Source: CAZZBK01 sp964652155
GTDB lineage: Bacteria > Planctomycetota > Planctomycetia > Pirellulales > PNKZ01
Reading direction: 5' to 3'
Assembly: GCA_964652155.1 (NCBI GenBank)
Contig: CAZZBK010000140.1
Span: forward strand, 1-15,772
DNA length: 15,772 bases
Each line of letters opens with the position of its first letter. Positions within the stretch are counted from its first letter, which is position 1. Made by a program: the position numbers and the translations under genes. The notes beneath the pieces are model-generated. The model searched no databases and was not told the DNA's origin. It was given only the letters and a program-made list of their open reading frames with translations. Below, piece by piece: positions 1 through 8,029 of this stretch.

Positions 1-55
1 GATTATCACTTAGGACTGCCGCCCCCGACGACCGGAGGCCATGATGAGTATCCAT
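1..55 (-). CDS. possible 5' end of a CDS leaving the window (weak)
   Basis: Downstream of rnr on the same strand, an ATG at 55 opens a frame reading MDTHHGLRSSGAAVLSDN that stays open to the window edge. No Shine-Dalgarno sequence is visible upstream of it. Only 18 codons can be read and no family is recognised, so this may be a chance open frame. The rest of 1-146 shows nothing supportable. Confidence 0.15.
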   Translation of the reverse strand, partial: MDTHHGLRSSGAAVLSDN

Positions 56-146
56 TCGCTGCAGAGGACGAGCCCGCGTGCGATGAAAGTTTGAACCGAG
101 CCTTGTGCGTTCTGCCCCGCAAGCGGCTCGCCACTGAGCGGCAGCG

Positions 147-2429
147 TTATGACGGGCGCTTGCGTTTGGGACGACGCTCATCTTTGGAGTGCTTCGCGTC
201 ACGCTCCTTACGCTCGCGGGTTGGCTTGGCGACCTTGGGTACACGCTGCTCTTTGGCCACTAGGCGGAAGTGCAACTCGCGGCGGTCGATGTCGACCCGG
301 GCGACGGTGACGCGCAAGGAATCGCCCAAGCGGAAGGCGTTGCCGCTGCGACGACCGGTCAGGCTGTGTGTCGAGCGCTCGAAGTGATAATAGTCGTCGG
401 CCAACGTGGTGCTCTGGATCAACCCTTCGGCCGGAAGTTGGAGCCCCTGCACGAATAGGCCGAACTGCTCGACCCCGGTGATGACAGCGTCCATCTCCTC
501 GCCAATCCGCTCGGACAAATAATGCAGTAGCTTGACCTTGGTCAGCTCGCGTTCGGCCGACTGAGCGCGTCGCTCGCGCTGTGAGCAATGCTCGCCGACG
601 ACGGCCAACTCGGTCACGTCACGTTTGGGCTTGCGTCCTTCGACGAGAGCGTCGAACAGCCGATGCACGGTGAGGTCCGGGTAGCGGCGAATCGGGCTGG
701 TGAAGTGACAGTAGCAGTTGGCCGAGAGCGCGTAGTGACCCTCGTCGGCCGGGCTGTAGCGAGCCTGCTGCATGCTGCGCAGCAACGCATAGTTCACAGC
801 CCGCTCTTGGGGCGTGCCGGCCACTTGCTTGAGCAGGGCTTGTTGCGCGAACCGGCTTTCGACGTTGTCGACCTGAAAGCCCAGGTCGCGAACAAAATCG
901 GCCAGCGCCTTGAGCTTGAGCGGGTTGGGGCTCTCGTGTACTCGACGCAGAAACGGAATCTCGCGATCGGCCAACGTCTCGGCCACGGCAATGTTCGCGG
1001 CCAGCATGAACTCTTCGATGATCTGATGGCTCTCGGTGTTCTTGACCACATGCGCCCCTTGGACGCGCCCGTCACGGTCGAGATCGATCTTCACCTCGGG
1101 CATGGTCAGTTCGAGCGCCCCGGCGGTCATGCGCCGCCGCCGCAGCAGCATGGCCAGTTCGTGCATCCGCGCGAGCAGGCCATGCACTTCGGGCGTGAGC
1201 TTGGGCTTCCACGACTCGCGATCGGCCAGGAACTCGTCGACCTCTTCGTAGGTAAATCGCCGCCGCGAGCGAATGGCCGCCGAACGCATCTGACAGCCGA
1301 CACGAATCCCTTCGGGGTTAAATTCGAGAATCGCGGTCTTGGTGTAACGGACCCGATCGGGCTGCAAGCTCGCCAAGCCGTTGCTGATTAGCTCGGGGAT
1401 CATGGGAATCACACGGTCGGGCAGATACACGCTTGTGCCGCGTTGGTAGGCTTCGCGATCGAGCGCCGAGCCGGCGGGCACAAAGTGCGACACGTCGGCA
1501 ATATGCACGCCGAGCAGCCAGTGCCCGTTGGGCATCTTCTCCAACGAGATCGCGTCGTCAAAGTCACGCGCGTCGATCGGGTCGATCGTGATGATCGTCT
1601 CATGGGTCAAATCGAGTCGCGTGGGTGGGATCGACTCGTCGAACCGCGCCGCCTCGGCCCGAGCCACCTCGAGTGCCCCTTCGCTAAAGGCCTCGGGCAG
1701 ATTGAACTCGCGGAGGATGCTGAGCGTGTCGACGCCCGGTTGCCCGCGGGCACCGAGCACTTCGACAATCACCCCTTCGCCGTCGTGGAAAGGCGTGGGG
1801 AAGCGAACCATCTCGATCACGACTTTGTCATCGGGCTGAGCGTTTTTCGCGCCGGGGTCGCCGACCGCGATGGCCTGCGCGAACAGCGTGCCGTCGACTT
1901 GCACCCAGGCGGTGCCGCCGCGTTCGAAGTAGGCGCCCACGAACTGTTTGGTTTGCCGTTCGAGGACCTCGACAATCGCGCCGCGCGTGCCGCCGGGGCG
2001 GCGTTTGTCTTTCATGGGGCGCACGAGCACGACGTCGCCATCGGAGGCGTCGAGCGTTTGATCGGCCGTGATGAACAGGTCTTGGCTGCGGTCGTGATCG
2101 GCGCGGGCATTGATCGGCCGCACGAAACCGTAGCCGCCGGGGGCCCGGCGGAACGTGCCGGTCACGTGTCCCGTCTTGGGCTTGGTGTCTGGTGTCGCTT
2201 CCTTTGCCGACGGCTTAACGGCCTTGGCCGTGCCTTTGGGCACGACCAAGTGTTTCTCGCCGTAGGCAATCTCGCCCAGCTTGACGAGCTTTTTGACCGC
2301 GCGTTTGAAGTCCTGGACGTCGTCGCGATCGACGTCGAGTTGCTTGGCCAGTACGCGTGGCTTGACCGGGCGATAGTTCGGTCGCTGCACCCACTCGATG
2401 ATCTGGTCGTGCCAACGGTCGCTGCTCAT
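147..2429 (-). CDS. rnr: Ribonuclease R (3'-5' exoribonuclease, RNB family)
   Basis: Processive hydrolytic 3'-5' exoribonuclease that degrades structured RNA in the cytoplasm (mRNA decay, rRNA quality control). The protein is 760 aa, close to the usual 750-810 of RNase R. Residues 1-60 look like the N-terminal winged-helix domain. A cold-shock-like segment follows (FRRAPGGYGFVRP, about 93-105). The RNB active site is TIDPIDARDFDDA (about 281-293) with the catalytic Asp cluster D283, D289, D291 and D292. The RNB signature HFTSPIRRYPDL lies at about 575-586, an S1 domain at about 645-727, and a Lys/Arg-rich tail runs to the end, as is usual for RNase R. A TTG 18 bases upstream also opens the frame. 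ATG 2429 was preferred because AAAGAG lies upstream of it and MSSDRWHD is a plausible N-terminus. The gene is monocistronic as far as can be seen and divergent from the FG-GAP gene. Confidence 0.95.
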   Translation of the reverse strand: MSSDRWHDQIIEWVQRPNYRPVKPRVLAKQLDVDRDDVQDFKRAVKKLVKLGEIAYGEKHLVVPKGTAKAVKPSAKEATPDTKPKTGHVTGTFRRAPGGYGFVRPINARADHDRSQDLFITADQTLDASDGDVVLVRPMKDKRRPGGTRGAIVEVLERQTKQFVGAYFERGGTAWVQVDGTLFAQAIAVGDPGAKNAQPDDKVVIEMVRFPTPFHDGEGVIVEVLGARGQPGVDTLSILREFNLPEAFSEGALEVARAEAARFDESIPPTRLDLTHETIITIDPIDARDFDDAISLEKMPNGHWLLGVHIADVSHFVPAGSALDREAYQRGTSVYLPDRVIPMIPELISNGLASLQPDRVRYTKTAILEFNPEGIRVGCQMRSAAIRSRRRFTYEEVDEFLADRESWKPKLTPEVHGLLARMHELAMLLRRRRMTAGALELTMPEVKIDLDRDGRVQGAHVVKNTESHQIIEEFMLAANIAVAETLADREIPFLRRVHESPNPLKLKALADFVRDLGFQVDNVESRFAQQALLKQVAGTPQERAVNYALLRSMQQARYSPADEGHYALSANCYCHFTSPIRRYPDLTVHRLFDALVEGRKPKRDVTELAVVGEHCSQRERRAQSAERELTKVKLLHYLSERIGEEMDAVITGVEQFGLFVQGLQLPAEGLIQSTTLADDYYHFERSTHSLTGRRSGNAFRLGDSLRVTVARVDIDRRELHFRLVAKEQRVPKVAKPTRERKERDAKHSKDERRPKRKRPS

Positions 2430-2447
2430 GGATTTGCTCTTTACCAA

Positions 2448-2467
2448 GTGTGTGACTCAATACACAC
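2448..2467 (-). promoter_or_regulatory. small hairpin in the rnr leader
   Basis: GTGTGT (2448-2453) and ACACAC (2462-2467) form a 6-bp inverted repeat with an 8-base loop, 18 bases upstream of the chosen rnr ATG. If transcribed it would form a weak stem-loop near the ribosome-binding region. Any role in rnr control is a guess. Confidence 0.25.
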
Positions 2468-2504
2468 AAAAAAGTTCGCCATCGTATAGGGTGCCGCGCG
2501 CACG

Positions 2505-2653
2505 CCCTTCTCCCATCGGGAGAAGGTGGCCGAAGGCCGGATGAGGGTCGGTTGCCTCGTCACAATCTTCTCCAACTGCAAACCGACATGGTGATTCCCA
2601 CCCAGCCCTCACCCGGTTCGCTGCGCGAACCACCCTCTCCCGGCGGGAGAGGG
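2505..2653. repeat. inverted pair of palindromic repeats (BIME/MITE-like)
   Basis: Two homologous arms lie head to head between the divergent rnr and FG-GAP genes. The left arm (2505-2551) contains CCTTCTCCC-ATC-GGGAGAAGG (2506-2526) and GGCC-GAA-GGCC (2528-2538), then GATGAGGGT. The right arm (2602-2653), read in reverse, has the same order: CCCTCTCCC-GCC-GGGAGAGGG (2633-2653), a 7-bp hairpin GGTTCGC-TGC-GCGAACC (2615-2631), then GGTGAGGG. The arms agree except in the inner hairpin, which differs in length and sequence. About 50 bp of unrelated sequence separates them. No ORF lies inside. The structure fits a non-autonomous dispersed repeat. Confidence 0.7.
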
Positions 2654-2758
2654 TTTTAACGGGCCAAATCGCTTCCCAAGGTATATTTCCCCTGCTCGCG
2701 GCGCAGGGACACACTGACTAGAATAGCCGAGCCACTCCCTTTTCACCATGAGGCAGCG

Positions 2759-3898
2759 ATGATGCGCGCGAGTTATTTGTGGATTGTGATCGTGTTAGCG
2801 GGCGCGGCCTGTGCCCTGGCCGAGCCGTGGAAGAAGCATGTGGTCCACGAGGGGCAGCACACCAACACCGCCGTGGCAGGCGACTTTACCCGTGACGGCA
2901 AGCCCGACGTGATTAGCAACAGTGCGGGCAAGACTCGACTGTTCGTCGCTCCCGACTGGCGCGAGGTTATTCTCGACGAGAACCCGCAACACGGGTTCAT
3001 TCACAGTGAGTCGTTCGACGTTGATGGCGACGGGGACTTGGATTTTATCGGCGCGCGATACTCGCCCGGGCTGATCGTGTGGCTGGAACAACCGGCTGAG
3101 CCGCTCAAGCAACCGTGGCCCTTGCGGATGGTCGACAACGAGATCAACGGCATTCACGGGCTGCTCAAGGGGGACGTGGACAAGGACGGCAAGCTCGACC
3201 TGCTCGCGAACAGTGGTCAGCCGACTGGCGCGTTCGCCAACTCGGCCGCGTGGTTGCGGGTGCCCAAGGAGCCGCGGCAGTCGCAGCGCTGGGAGCGATT
3301 TATCTTTGCGCAAGGCGACGCGCCGGGCTTGAGTCATTATCTGGGCTTTGGTGACGTGAACGGCGATGGCCGGCCTGACATTGCGATGGCGGCCAAGGGG
3401 GGGCCCCAAGCCGAGCCGAACACCGGCGAGTGGTATGCCTGGTGGGAGGCGCCGAGCGATCCACGCAGTCGTTGGATCAAGCACACGATCGCCACGATGC
3501 AGAGTGGCGCGACGAACATTCAGCAGGCCGACGTGAACGGTGACGGCAAGCAAGATTTTATCGCCACGCGCGGACATGATCGGGGCGTGCTGTGGTTTGC
3601 CGCGCCCGACTGGCAGCCGCACGTCATTCACGCCACGCTCAAAGAGCCGCATTCGCTCGCGGTGGCCGACTTCGATGGGGACGGCGACATCGACTGCGCC
3701 ACGTGCGCCTACGGCGATCGGATCGCCGCCTGGTTCGAGAACGACGGTCGTGGCATATTCAAGACGCATGTCGTGGCCAACGATCAGGCGGCTTACGACA
3801 TCCGGGCCGTCGACATGGATGGTGATGGCGACTTGGACCTGCTCATCGCCGGTCAGCAGAGCAAGAATGTGGTCTGGTACGAGAGTCCCCTGCGATGA
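2759..3898 (+). CDS. secreted FG-GAP/VCBS repeat beta-propeller protein
   Basis: A 379-aa exported protein of unknown substrate. Residues 1-21 form a signal peptide (hydrophobic WIVIVLAGAACA, likely cleavage ALA|EP). The mature part carries seven Ca-binding DxDxDGxxD-type motifs, at residues about 42 (DFTRDGKPD), 87 (DVDGDGDLD), 139 (DVDKDGKLD), 199 (DVNGDGRPD), 258 (DVNGDGKQD), 304 (DFDGDGDID) and 352 (DMDGDGDLD). Seven copies suggest a seven-bladed integrin-alpha-like propeller. Such proteins are abundant in planctomycetes and are often carbohydrate- or surface-binding; no catalytic motif is seen. GAGG at 2750-2753 serves as ribosome-binding site for ATG 2759 or the adjacent ATG 2762. Its stop overlaps the next start (ATGA), so it is translationally coupled to the hydrolase that follows. 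Confidence 0.85.
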   Translation: MMRASYLWIVIVLAGAACALAEPWKKHVVHEGQHTNTAVAGDFTRDGKPDVISNSAGKTRLFVAPDWREVILDENPQHGFIHSESFDVDGDGDLDFIGARYSPGLIVWLEQPAEPLKQPWPLRMVDNEINGIHGLLKGDVDKDGKLDLLANSGQPTGAFANSAAWLRVPKEPRQSQRWERFIFAQGDAPGLSHYLGFGDVNGDGRPDIAMAAKGGPQAEPNTGEWYAWWEAPSDPRSRWIKHTIATMQSGATNIQQADVNGDGKQDFIATRGHDRGVLWFAAPDWQPHVIHATLKEPHSLAVADFDGDGDIDCATCAYGDRIAAWFENDGRGIFKTHVVANDQAAYDIRAVDMDGDGDLDLLIAGQQSKNVVWYESPLR

Positions 3899-4701
3899 AT
3901 ACGCTGGCTGTGTTGAGTGTGTTGTGTTGGAGTGTTTCGTCGGCCAGCGAGCCGTTCGCGCCGCCAGCACTCACGACGGGCGAGGCTGCCCCAGGCCGGT
4001 TCGTTAAGGTCGTCGCGCCTGAGTACTTGGGGACCGGCGTCTATCACGGGCTGTACCTGCCGGTGAATTGGCAGCGCGACGGAAAGTATCCGATGATCGT
4101 CGAGTACGCACCGAACGAGTCGCCCGGCCACGGCACAACCGGCCGCGTCGACGACTGCCGTTTAGGTTACGGAGTGTCGCGCGATTTGAATTGCATCTGG
4201 CTCGTGCTGCCCTACGTGAATGAGCAGGAGAAACGGAATCAAAGTCAGTGGTGGGGCGACCTGGATGCGACGGTGCGCTATTTGAAGCTCAATCTGTCGC
4301 GGACCATCGAGCAGTACGGCGGCGACCCGCAACGAGTCGTGTTGTGTGGTTTCTCTCGGGGCGCGATCGCCTGCGGGTACGTGGGTTTGTATGATGACGA
4401 GACGGCCAAGCTGTGGCGCGGCATGATCGCGTTCAGTCACTTTGACGGCGGCCGCTTTACGCCCAACGGCGCCGAGCAACGCTTGCCGCGTTTTGCTGGT
4501 CGAAGGGTGCTGATTGCTTACGGCGAAAACGATGGCGGCCGAAGCGACAACGTCAAGCAGGCCGAGTTGCTGCGCAAAAACAACTGGGCCACGGTCACCG
4601 AGTTGATGGTGGCCGACTTCGGCCACAGCGACGCGTGGAGCGTGACCGACACCCCCGCCAGGCAGAGCGCCATTGCGTGGTTGAAGCAGACGCTGGAGTG
4701 A
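3895..4701 (+). CDS. secreted alpha/beta-hydrolase (esterase-like)
   Basis: A 268-aa predicted exported serine hydrolase. Residues 1-18 look like a short signal peptide (cleavage near VSSAS|EP). The nucleophile elbow G-F-S-R-G gives Ser154. Asp213 (YGENDGG) and His244 (FGHSDAW) sit in the expected order and spacing for a Ser-Asp-His triad. The segment LYLPVNWQRDGKYPMIVEY at about 54-72 resembles the first strands of secreted esterases with the fold of polyhydroxybutyrate depolymerase or feruloyl esterase. The substrate cannot be named. Its ATG overlaps the stop of the FG-GAP gene (ATGA), which implies coupled translation and possibly a joint role of binding propeller plus hydrolase on an extracellular polymer or ester. 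Alternatives are a peptidase of the same fold or an inactive homologue, though the triad appears intact. Confidence 0.75.
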   Translation: MNTLAVLSVLCWSVSSASEPFAPPALTTGEAAPGRFVKVVAPEYLGTGVYHGLYLPVNWQRDGKYPMIVEYAPNESPGHGTTGRVDDCRLGYGVSRDLNCIWLVLPYVNEQEKRNQSQWWGDLDATVRYLKLNLSRTIEQYGGDPQRVVLCGFSRGAIACGYVGLYDDETAKLWRGMIAFSHFDGGRFTPNGAEQRLPRFAGRRVLIAYGENDGGRSDNVKQAELLRKNNWATVTELMVADFGHSDAWSVTDTPARQSAIAWLKQTLE

Positions 4702-4743
4702 TGTTGCAAGGAGTCTCTTTCTGTTTGGCGAAATTTCGCTACG

Positions 4744-5421
4744 ATGACAGGCATGGGAGCAACCTCAAAAAAGCCGAACTTGACGGAAGCACAGCTTCAG
4801 CGAGAGGCCTCGCTTTTTGCGGCACGTCAGTCCCAAGAGCGTGAGCCAAGTTTGTTCGGCGTCACGGACGGCAAAGCGGTCGGCACGCACCTGGAACAAA
4901 AATTCCAAGCCTATCTGCATGAGCATTACACCTATCAGGCAGGCAATGCGGCCAAGGGGATCGACTTTCCGGCGTTGCAAGTCGATATCAAGGTAACGAG
5001 CGTTCGTCAGCCGCAGTCCTCATGTCCATTTCGTGACGCGCAGCAGAAAATCTATGGCTTGGGATATTCCTTGCTGATCTTCGTCTACGACAAGAGTGAC
5101 GACGCCCAATCGAAAAGCGCTTGCCTGAATATCCTGCATTGTATTTTTGTCGAGGCGAACTACACAGGCGACTACCAGACGACACGCGGCTTGCTGGAGA
5201 TTCTTGATCGCCAGGGGAATGCTGACGACGTGCAGGCATTTTTGCTGGAACGCAATTTGCCGCTCGATGACATCGCCTCGCGTGATCTGGCCGCCGCCAT
5301 TTTGAAGAATCGACCTCGTCAAGGTTACTTGACCATCTCGAATGCGTTGCAATGGCGATTGCAATACGGCCGAGTGATTGAAGCGGCTGGTAAGATCAAA
5401 GGCATTCGGCGATTGGATTAG
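4744..5421 (+). CDS. predicted Type II restriction endonuclease (PD-(D/E)XK fold)
   Basis: A 225-aa cytoplasmic protein with no signal peptide or membrane segment. I do not recognise the exact family. A PD-(D/E)XK-like pattern is visible: Glu51 in the helix GTHLEQKFQAYL, then GID at 72-74, then V-D-I-K at 80-83, so D74-x6-D81-x-K83 could be the metal site. The C-terminal part (IASRDLAAAILKNRPRQGY) may bind DNA. The strongest evidence is context: the gene ends 3 bases before a DNA adenine methyltransferase, as in many Type II R-M pairs. No good Shine-Dalgarno sequence precedes ATG 4744, and an in-frame stop at 4699 excludes earlier starts; ATG 4753 is an alternative. GC content is lower than in the neighbours (29 of 60 bases in 5101-5160), consistent with horizontal acquisition. 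Confidence 0.65.
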   Translation: MTGMGATSKKPNLTEAQLQREASLFAARQSQEREPSLFGVTDGKAVGTHLEQKFQAYLHEHYTYQAGNAAKGIDFPALQVDIKVTSVRQPQSSCPFRDAQQKIYGLGYSLLIFVYDKSDDAQSKSACLNILHCIFVEANYTGDYQTTRGLLEILDRQGNADDVQAFLLERNLPLDDIASRDLAAAILKNRPRQGYLTISNALQWRLQYGRVIEAAGKIKGIRRLD

Positions 5422-5424
5422 GTC

Positions 5425-6972
5425 ATGAGCATGGAGAGCCGAACACGACGGATCGAGTACGGCGATTTTCAGACGCCGCTTGAGCTGGCGCGCGCCGTTT
5501 GCCAAGTGGTGTACGAGCGTGGTGTTCGTCCACACACGGTGATCGAACCGACCTGCGGCATTGGCAACTTTTTGCGTGCGGGTTCCGAGGTTTTCAGCGG
5601 CGCAAAACACTGGCTCGGTGTCGAGGTCAACCCGAGCTATACTCAGCTGGCACGAGAAACTCTGCAGGCGTTAAAATCCTCGCAAGCAGGTCGCCTGGTC
5701 GAAGATTCGTTCTTTCGTATTGACTGGGAGCGTGAACTCGATGCGTTGGGCGGACCTTTTCTTATCTTGGGTAATCCACCGTGGGTGACCAATGCCACGT
5801 TGGGTGGAATCGCGAGCGATAATCTGCCGAAGAAGGCGAATTTCCAAGCCTTCTCGGGCCTGGATGCCCTGACCGGCAAGAGCAATTTTGATATTTCCGA
5901 ATGGATGATATTACGCTTGATTCAGGCATTGGAGCGACGTCCTGGAACCATCGCCATGCTTTGCAAGACGGTCGTGGCGCGCAAGGTTCTGTCTCACGTG
6001 TGGCGTCACGGATTACAGATCTCGTCGGCGGCCATCTATCAGATAGACGCTCAAGCCCATTTCGATGCTGCCGTAGATGCCTGCCTGCTGGTTTTAGAAC
6101 TCAATGGGCGTACGCAGGCGTTGGAGGCTGAGATTTATACTGGCTTGCATACCACACATGCGGCACCGAGCATTGGTTGGTACGAGGGGCAACTCGTGGC
6201 CAATGTTGCCGCCTGCAATCACACGCAACCCTTGGAGGCGCATGGGGCTGTTCCGGCTTGGCGATCGGGAATCAAACACGATTGTGCCAAAGTCATGGAG
6301 TTTAGGGAACGAGACGGGGCCTGGTTCAATGGCTTGGATGAATCGGTCGAGATCGAGGATCATTACCTCTTTCCACTAGTCAAAAGTTCCGACCTCTTCA
6401 AGCTGACCGAGAACCGGCCGCAACGGCGGATCTTGGTCACCCAGGAGCGTGTTGGTGCCGAGACGCACGTGATTCGCGAGCGAGCGCCACGCACCTGGGA
6501 CTACCTGGAACGACACGCCGAGCGATTCGCGGCGAGGAAAAGCTCGATCTATCGCGAGCAACCTCGATACGCCATGTTTGGCATCGGAGACTATTCATTC
6601 GCCCCTTGGAAGGTCGCCACCTCGGGACTGTACAAGCGGCTGCACTTTGCTCTGCTGGGTCCCTTAACTGATAAGCCGATGATGGCCGACGACACGTGCT
6701 ATTTTCTTCCGTTCAAGACCGAAGAAGATGCACGATGCGTGGCAGAATTGCTCAACTCGCCGTTGGCCAACGAGTTCTTTTCGGCACGCATCTTTTGGGA
6801 CGCAAAACGTCCCATCACGACCGAGTTGTTGCGAAAGCTGGATCTTGCGTCGCTCGCCCAAGCGATGCATCGAGCTTGCCCGGTTGTGCCTCTGTTGGTT
6901 GCAAATAAGCGCAAGGCTTCCCCGATCACGGGGCAACTGCAACTTTTTGAGCCAATCTGCGATGGTCAGTGA
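5425..6972 (+). CDS. N6-adenine DNA methyltransferase (gamma class, TaqI/Eco57I-like)
   Basis: A 515-aa enzyme expected to transfer a methyl group from S-adenosylmethionine to adenine N6 in a specific DNA site. The motifs are in gamma-class order: motif X FQTPLELA (15-22), motif I VIEPTCGIGNF (39-49) for AdoMet binding, motif II GVEVNP (65-70), catalytic motif IV LGNPPWVTN (115-123), and motif V-like ISEWMILRLIQAL (157-169). The segment from about 270 onward (WRSGIKHDCAKVMEF, then LVTQERVGAETHVI) would be target-recognition region. The length suits a stand-alone methylase rather than a fused Type IIG enzyme, and the N-terminus carries no nuclease domain. It starts 3 bases after the upstream gene, whose product is the likely partner nuclease. 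No specificity subunit or controller gene is adjacent. The recognition site cannot be read from the sequence. Confidence 0.88.
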   Translation: MSMESRTRRIEYGDFQTPLELARAVCQVVYERGVRPHTVIEPTCGIGNFLRAGSEVFSGAKHWLGVEVNPSYTQLARETLQALKSSQAGRLVEDSFFRIDWERELDALGGPFLILGNPPWVTNATLGGIASDNLPKKANFQAFSGLDALTGKSNFDISEWMILRLIQALERRPGTIAMLCKTVVARKVLSHVWRHGLQISSAAIYQIDAQAHFDAAVDACLLVLELNGRTQALEAEIYTGLHTTHAAPSIGWYEGQLVANVAACNHTQPLEAHGAVPAWRSGIKHDCAKVMEFRERDGAWFNGLDESVEIEDHYLFPLVKSSDLFKLTENRPQRRILVTQERVGAETHVIRERAPRTWDYLERHAERFAARKSSIYREQPRYAMFGIGDYSFAPWKVATSGLYKRLHFALLGPLTDKPMMADDTCYFLPFKTEEDARCVAELLNSPLANEFFSARIFWDAKRPITTELLRKLDLASLAQAMHRACPVVPLLVANKRKASPITGQLQLFEPICDGQ

Positions 6973-7001
6973 ACGGCGTATCGTTGAACGCCTGCCGCTC
7001 G

Positions 7002-7979
7002 CTACTCTTTCGCGGCGCTCGCGCCTTTGAACAGCTTGCGGCCGAGCGCGGGGTTGTAGGTCGTCCAGGGGCTCTCGACGTTCGGGTCGTCACGCATCAA
7101 CTGCGAAAAACTGTGCAGCTTCGCGTCGAGGTTGTCGAGCTGATGCAGCGCGATCGCCTCAAGCGTCATCGGCAACTTGGGGCTGCCGTACTCGTACTCG
7201 CCATGATGACTGACAATCATGTGCTTGAGCCTTAAAGCCAACTCGACCGGAAACAGCTCGCCGGAGAGCTGTTCGCTCTCGACGATCTTTCGCTCCAGCA
7301 GACTGACGGCCATCACGAGGTGGCCGATGAGCTGCCCCTCGTCGGTGTAACTGAAGCCGCGGTCGTAGCCCAACTCATCGATTTTGCCCATGTCGTGCGT
7401 GAACGCCCCCATGATGAGCAGCTGCTCGTCGACCTCGGGGTAGCAGGGGGCCACGCGGAGCACGACTTCCAGCAGATTGACCACGTGTTCGAGCAGACCG
7501 CCGACGTAGGCATGATGATTTTTCACACCGGCCGGAGCGCGGGTGAATTTGTTCATGAAGTCGTTGTCGACCAGAAAGCACTCGGCCAGATTGCGTAGCG
7601 GCGGGCTCTTGAGCCCACGCAGAATTTCGCTGAGCCGCACGACGAGCGTGTCGATTTGCACAGGCGACACCGGCATGAAGTCGGCGGCGTCGACCTCGTC
7701 GGTCTGGGCGCGATGGATGTTCTGGATGATCAATTGCATCTGCCCTTGATACAACTGGGCAACCCCTTCGACGCGGACGAAGTCACCGTCGTCGAACGCG
7801 CGATAGTCGCTATCGCTGGCGTTCCACATCCGGCTGCTCATCGTGCCGCTGCGGTCGCTCAACTCGACTTGCAGATACAGTTGCCCGTTGCGATTGGGGC
7901 GCAGTTGCTTTTGCGTGGCCAGAAAGATCTGGTCGAACGGCTCTTGATGCGTGAACTGGTTGATGTAGCGGCGAGCCAT
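7002..7979 (-). CDS. OB-fold/HD-domain 3'-5' exoribonuclease, YhaM-like
   Basis: A 325-aa cytoplasmic protein with the architecture of the YhaM family of 3'-5' exoribonucleases (about 310-325 aa). Residues about 30-90 form an OB-type nucleic-acid-binding domain (QLYLQVELSDRSGTMSSRMW, then GDFVRVEGVAQLYQGQMQL). An HD metal-dependent phosphohydrolase domain follows at about 150-290: H156 (NHHAYVGG), H165 (LLEHV), H195-D196 (THDMGK), H220 (LIGH), H258/H259 (VSHHGEYEYG) and D282/D285 (DNLDAK). The set of HD ligands looks complete. The nuclease role is inferred from family architecture. No Shine-Dalgarno sequence is seen before ATG 7979. A TACAAT box lies 36-41 bases upstream. The 3' end converges on the methyltransferase with 29 bases between stops. 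Confidence 0.83.
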   Translation of the reverse strand: MARRYINQFTHQEPFDQIFLATQKQLRPNRNGQLYLQVELSDRSGTMSSRMWNASDSDYRAFDDGDFVRVEGVAQLYQGQMQLIIQNIHRAQTDEVDAADFMPVSPVQIDTLVVRLSEILRGLKSPPLRNLAECFLVDNDFMNKFTRAPAGVKNHHAYVGGLLEHVVNLLEVVLRVAPCYPEVDEQLLIMGAFTHDMGKIDELGYDRGFSYTDEGQLIGHLVMAVSLLERKIVESEQLSGELFPVELALRLKHMIVSHHGEYEYGSPKLPMTLEAIALHQLDNLDAKLHSFSQLMRDDPNVESPWTTYNPALGRKLFKGASAAKE

Positions 7980-8014
7980 TGAAAAGCCGGGGGTGGAGCG
8001 TAGGGAAACGAGAG

Positions 8015-8020
8015 ATTGTA
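8015..8020 (-). promoter_or_regulatory. candidate -10 box for the YhaM-like gene
   Basis: Read on the minus strand this is GC-TACAAT, five of six matches to the TATAAT consensus, 36-41 bases upstream of ATG 7979. No TTGACA-like -35 is present; the expected -35 position (about 8038-8043) falls inside a run of G blocks. It is proposed only from sequence similarity and position. Confidence 0.4.
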
Positions 8021-8029
8021 GCGGAGGAA

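Noticed and set aside
1..13. Edge of another copy of the glpK-upstream palindrome (TTATCACTT at 4-12 matches 11397-11405)
   Set aside because: A 9-base match at the window edge is too short to separate from chance without the flanking sequence.
1443..2489. 348-codon plus-strand frame opposite rnr
   Set aside because: Shadow of RNase R; the RNB and cold-shock motifs on the minus strand are decisive.
2505..2653. CRISPR array
   Set aside because: There are only two inverted, internally palindromic units and no regularly spaced direct repeats.
2795..3970. 391-codon minus-strand frame opposite the FG-GAP gene
   Set aside because: It mirrors the Asp/Gly-rich repeats of the real gene as Val/Ile/His/Arg runs, has no start signal and crosses into the hydrolase gene.
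4704..4745. Promoter TTGCAA...TACGAT upstream of the restriction-modification pair
   Set aside because: The spacer would be 30 bases and the -10 would overlap the start codon.
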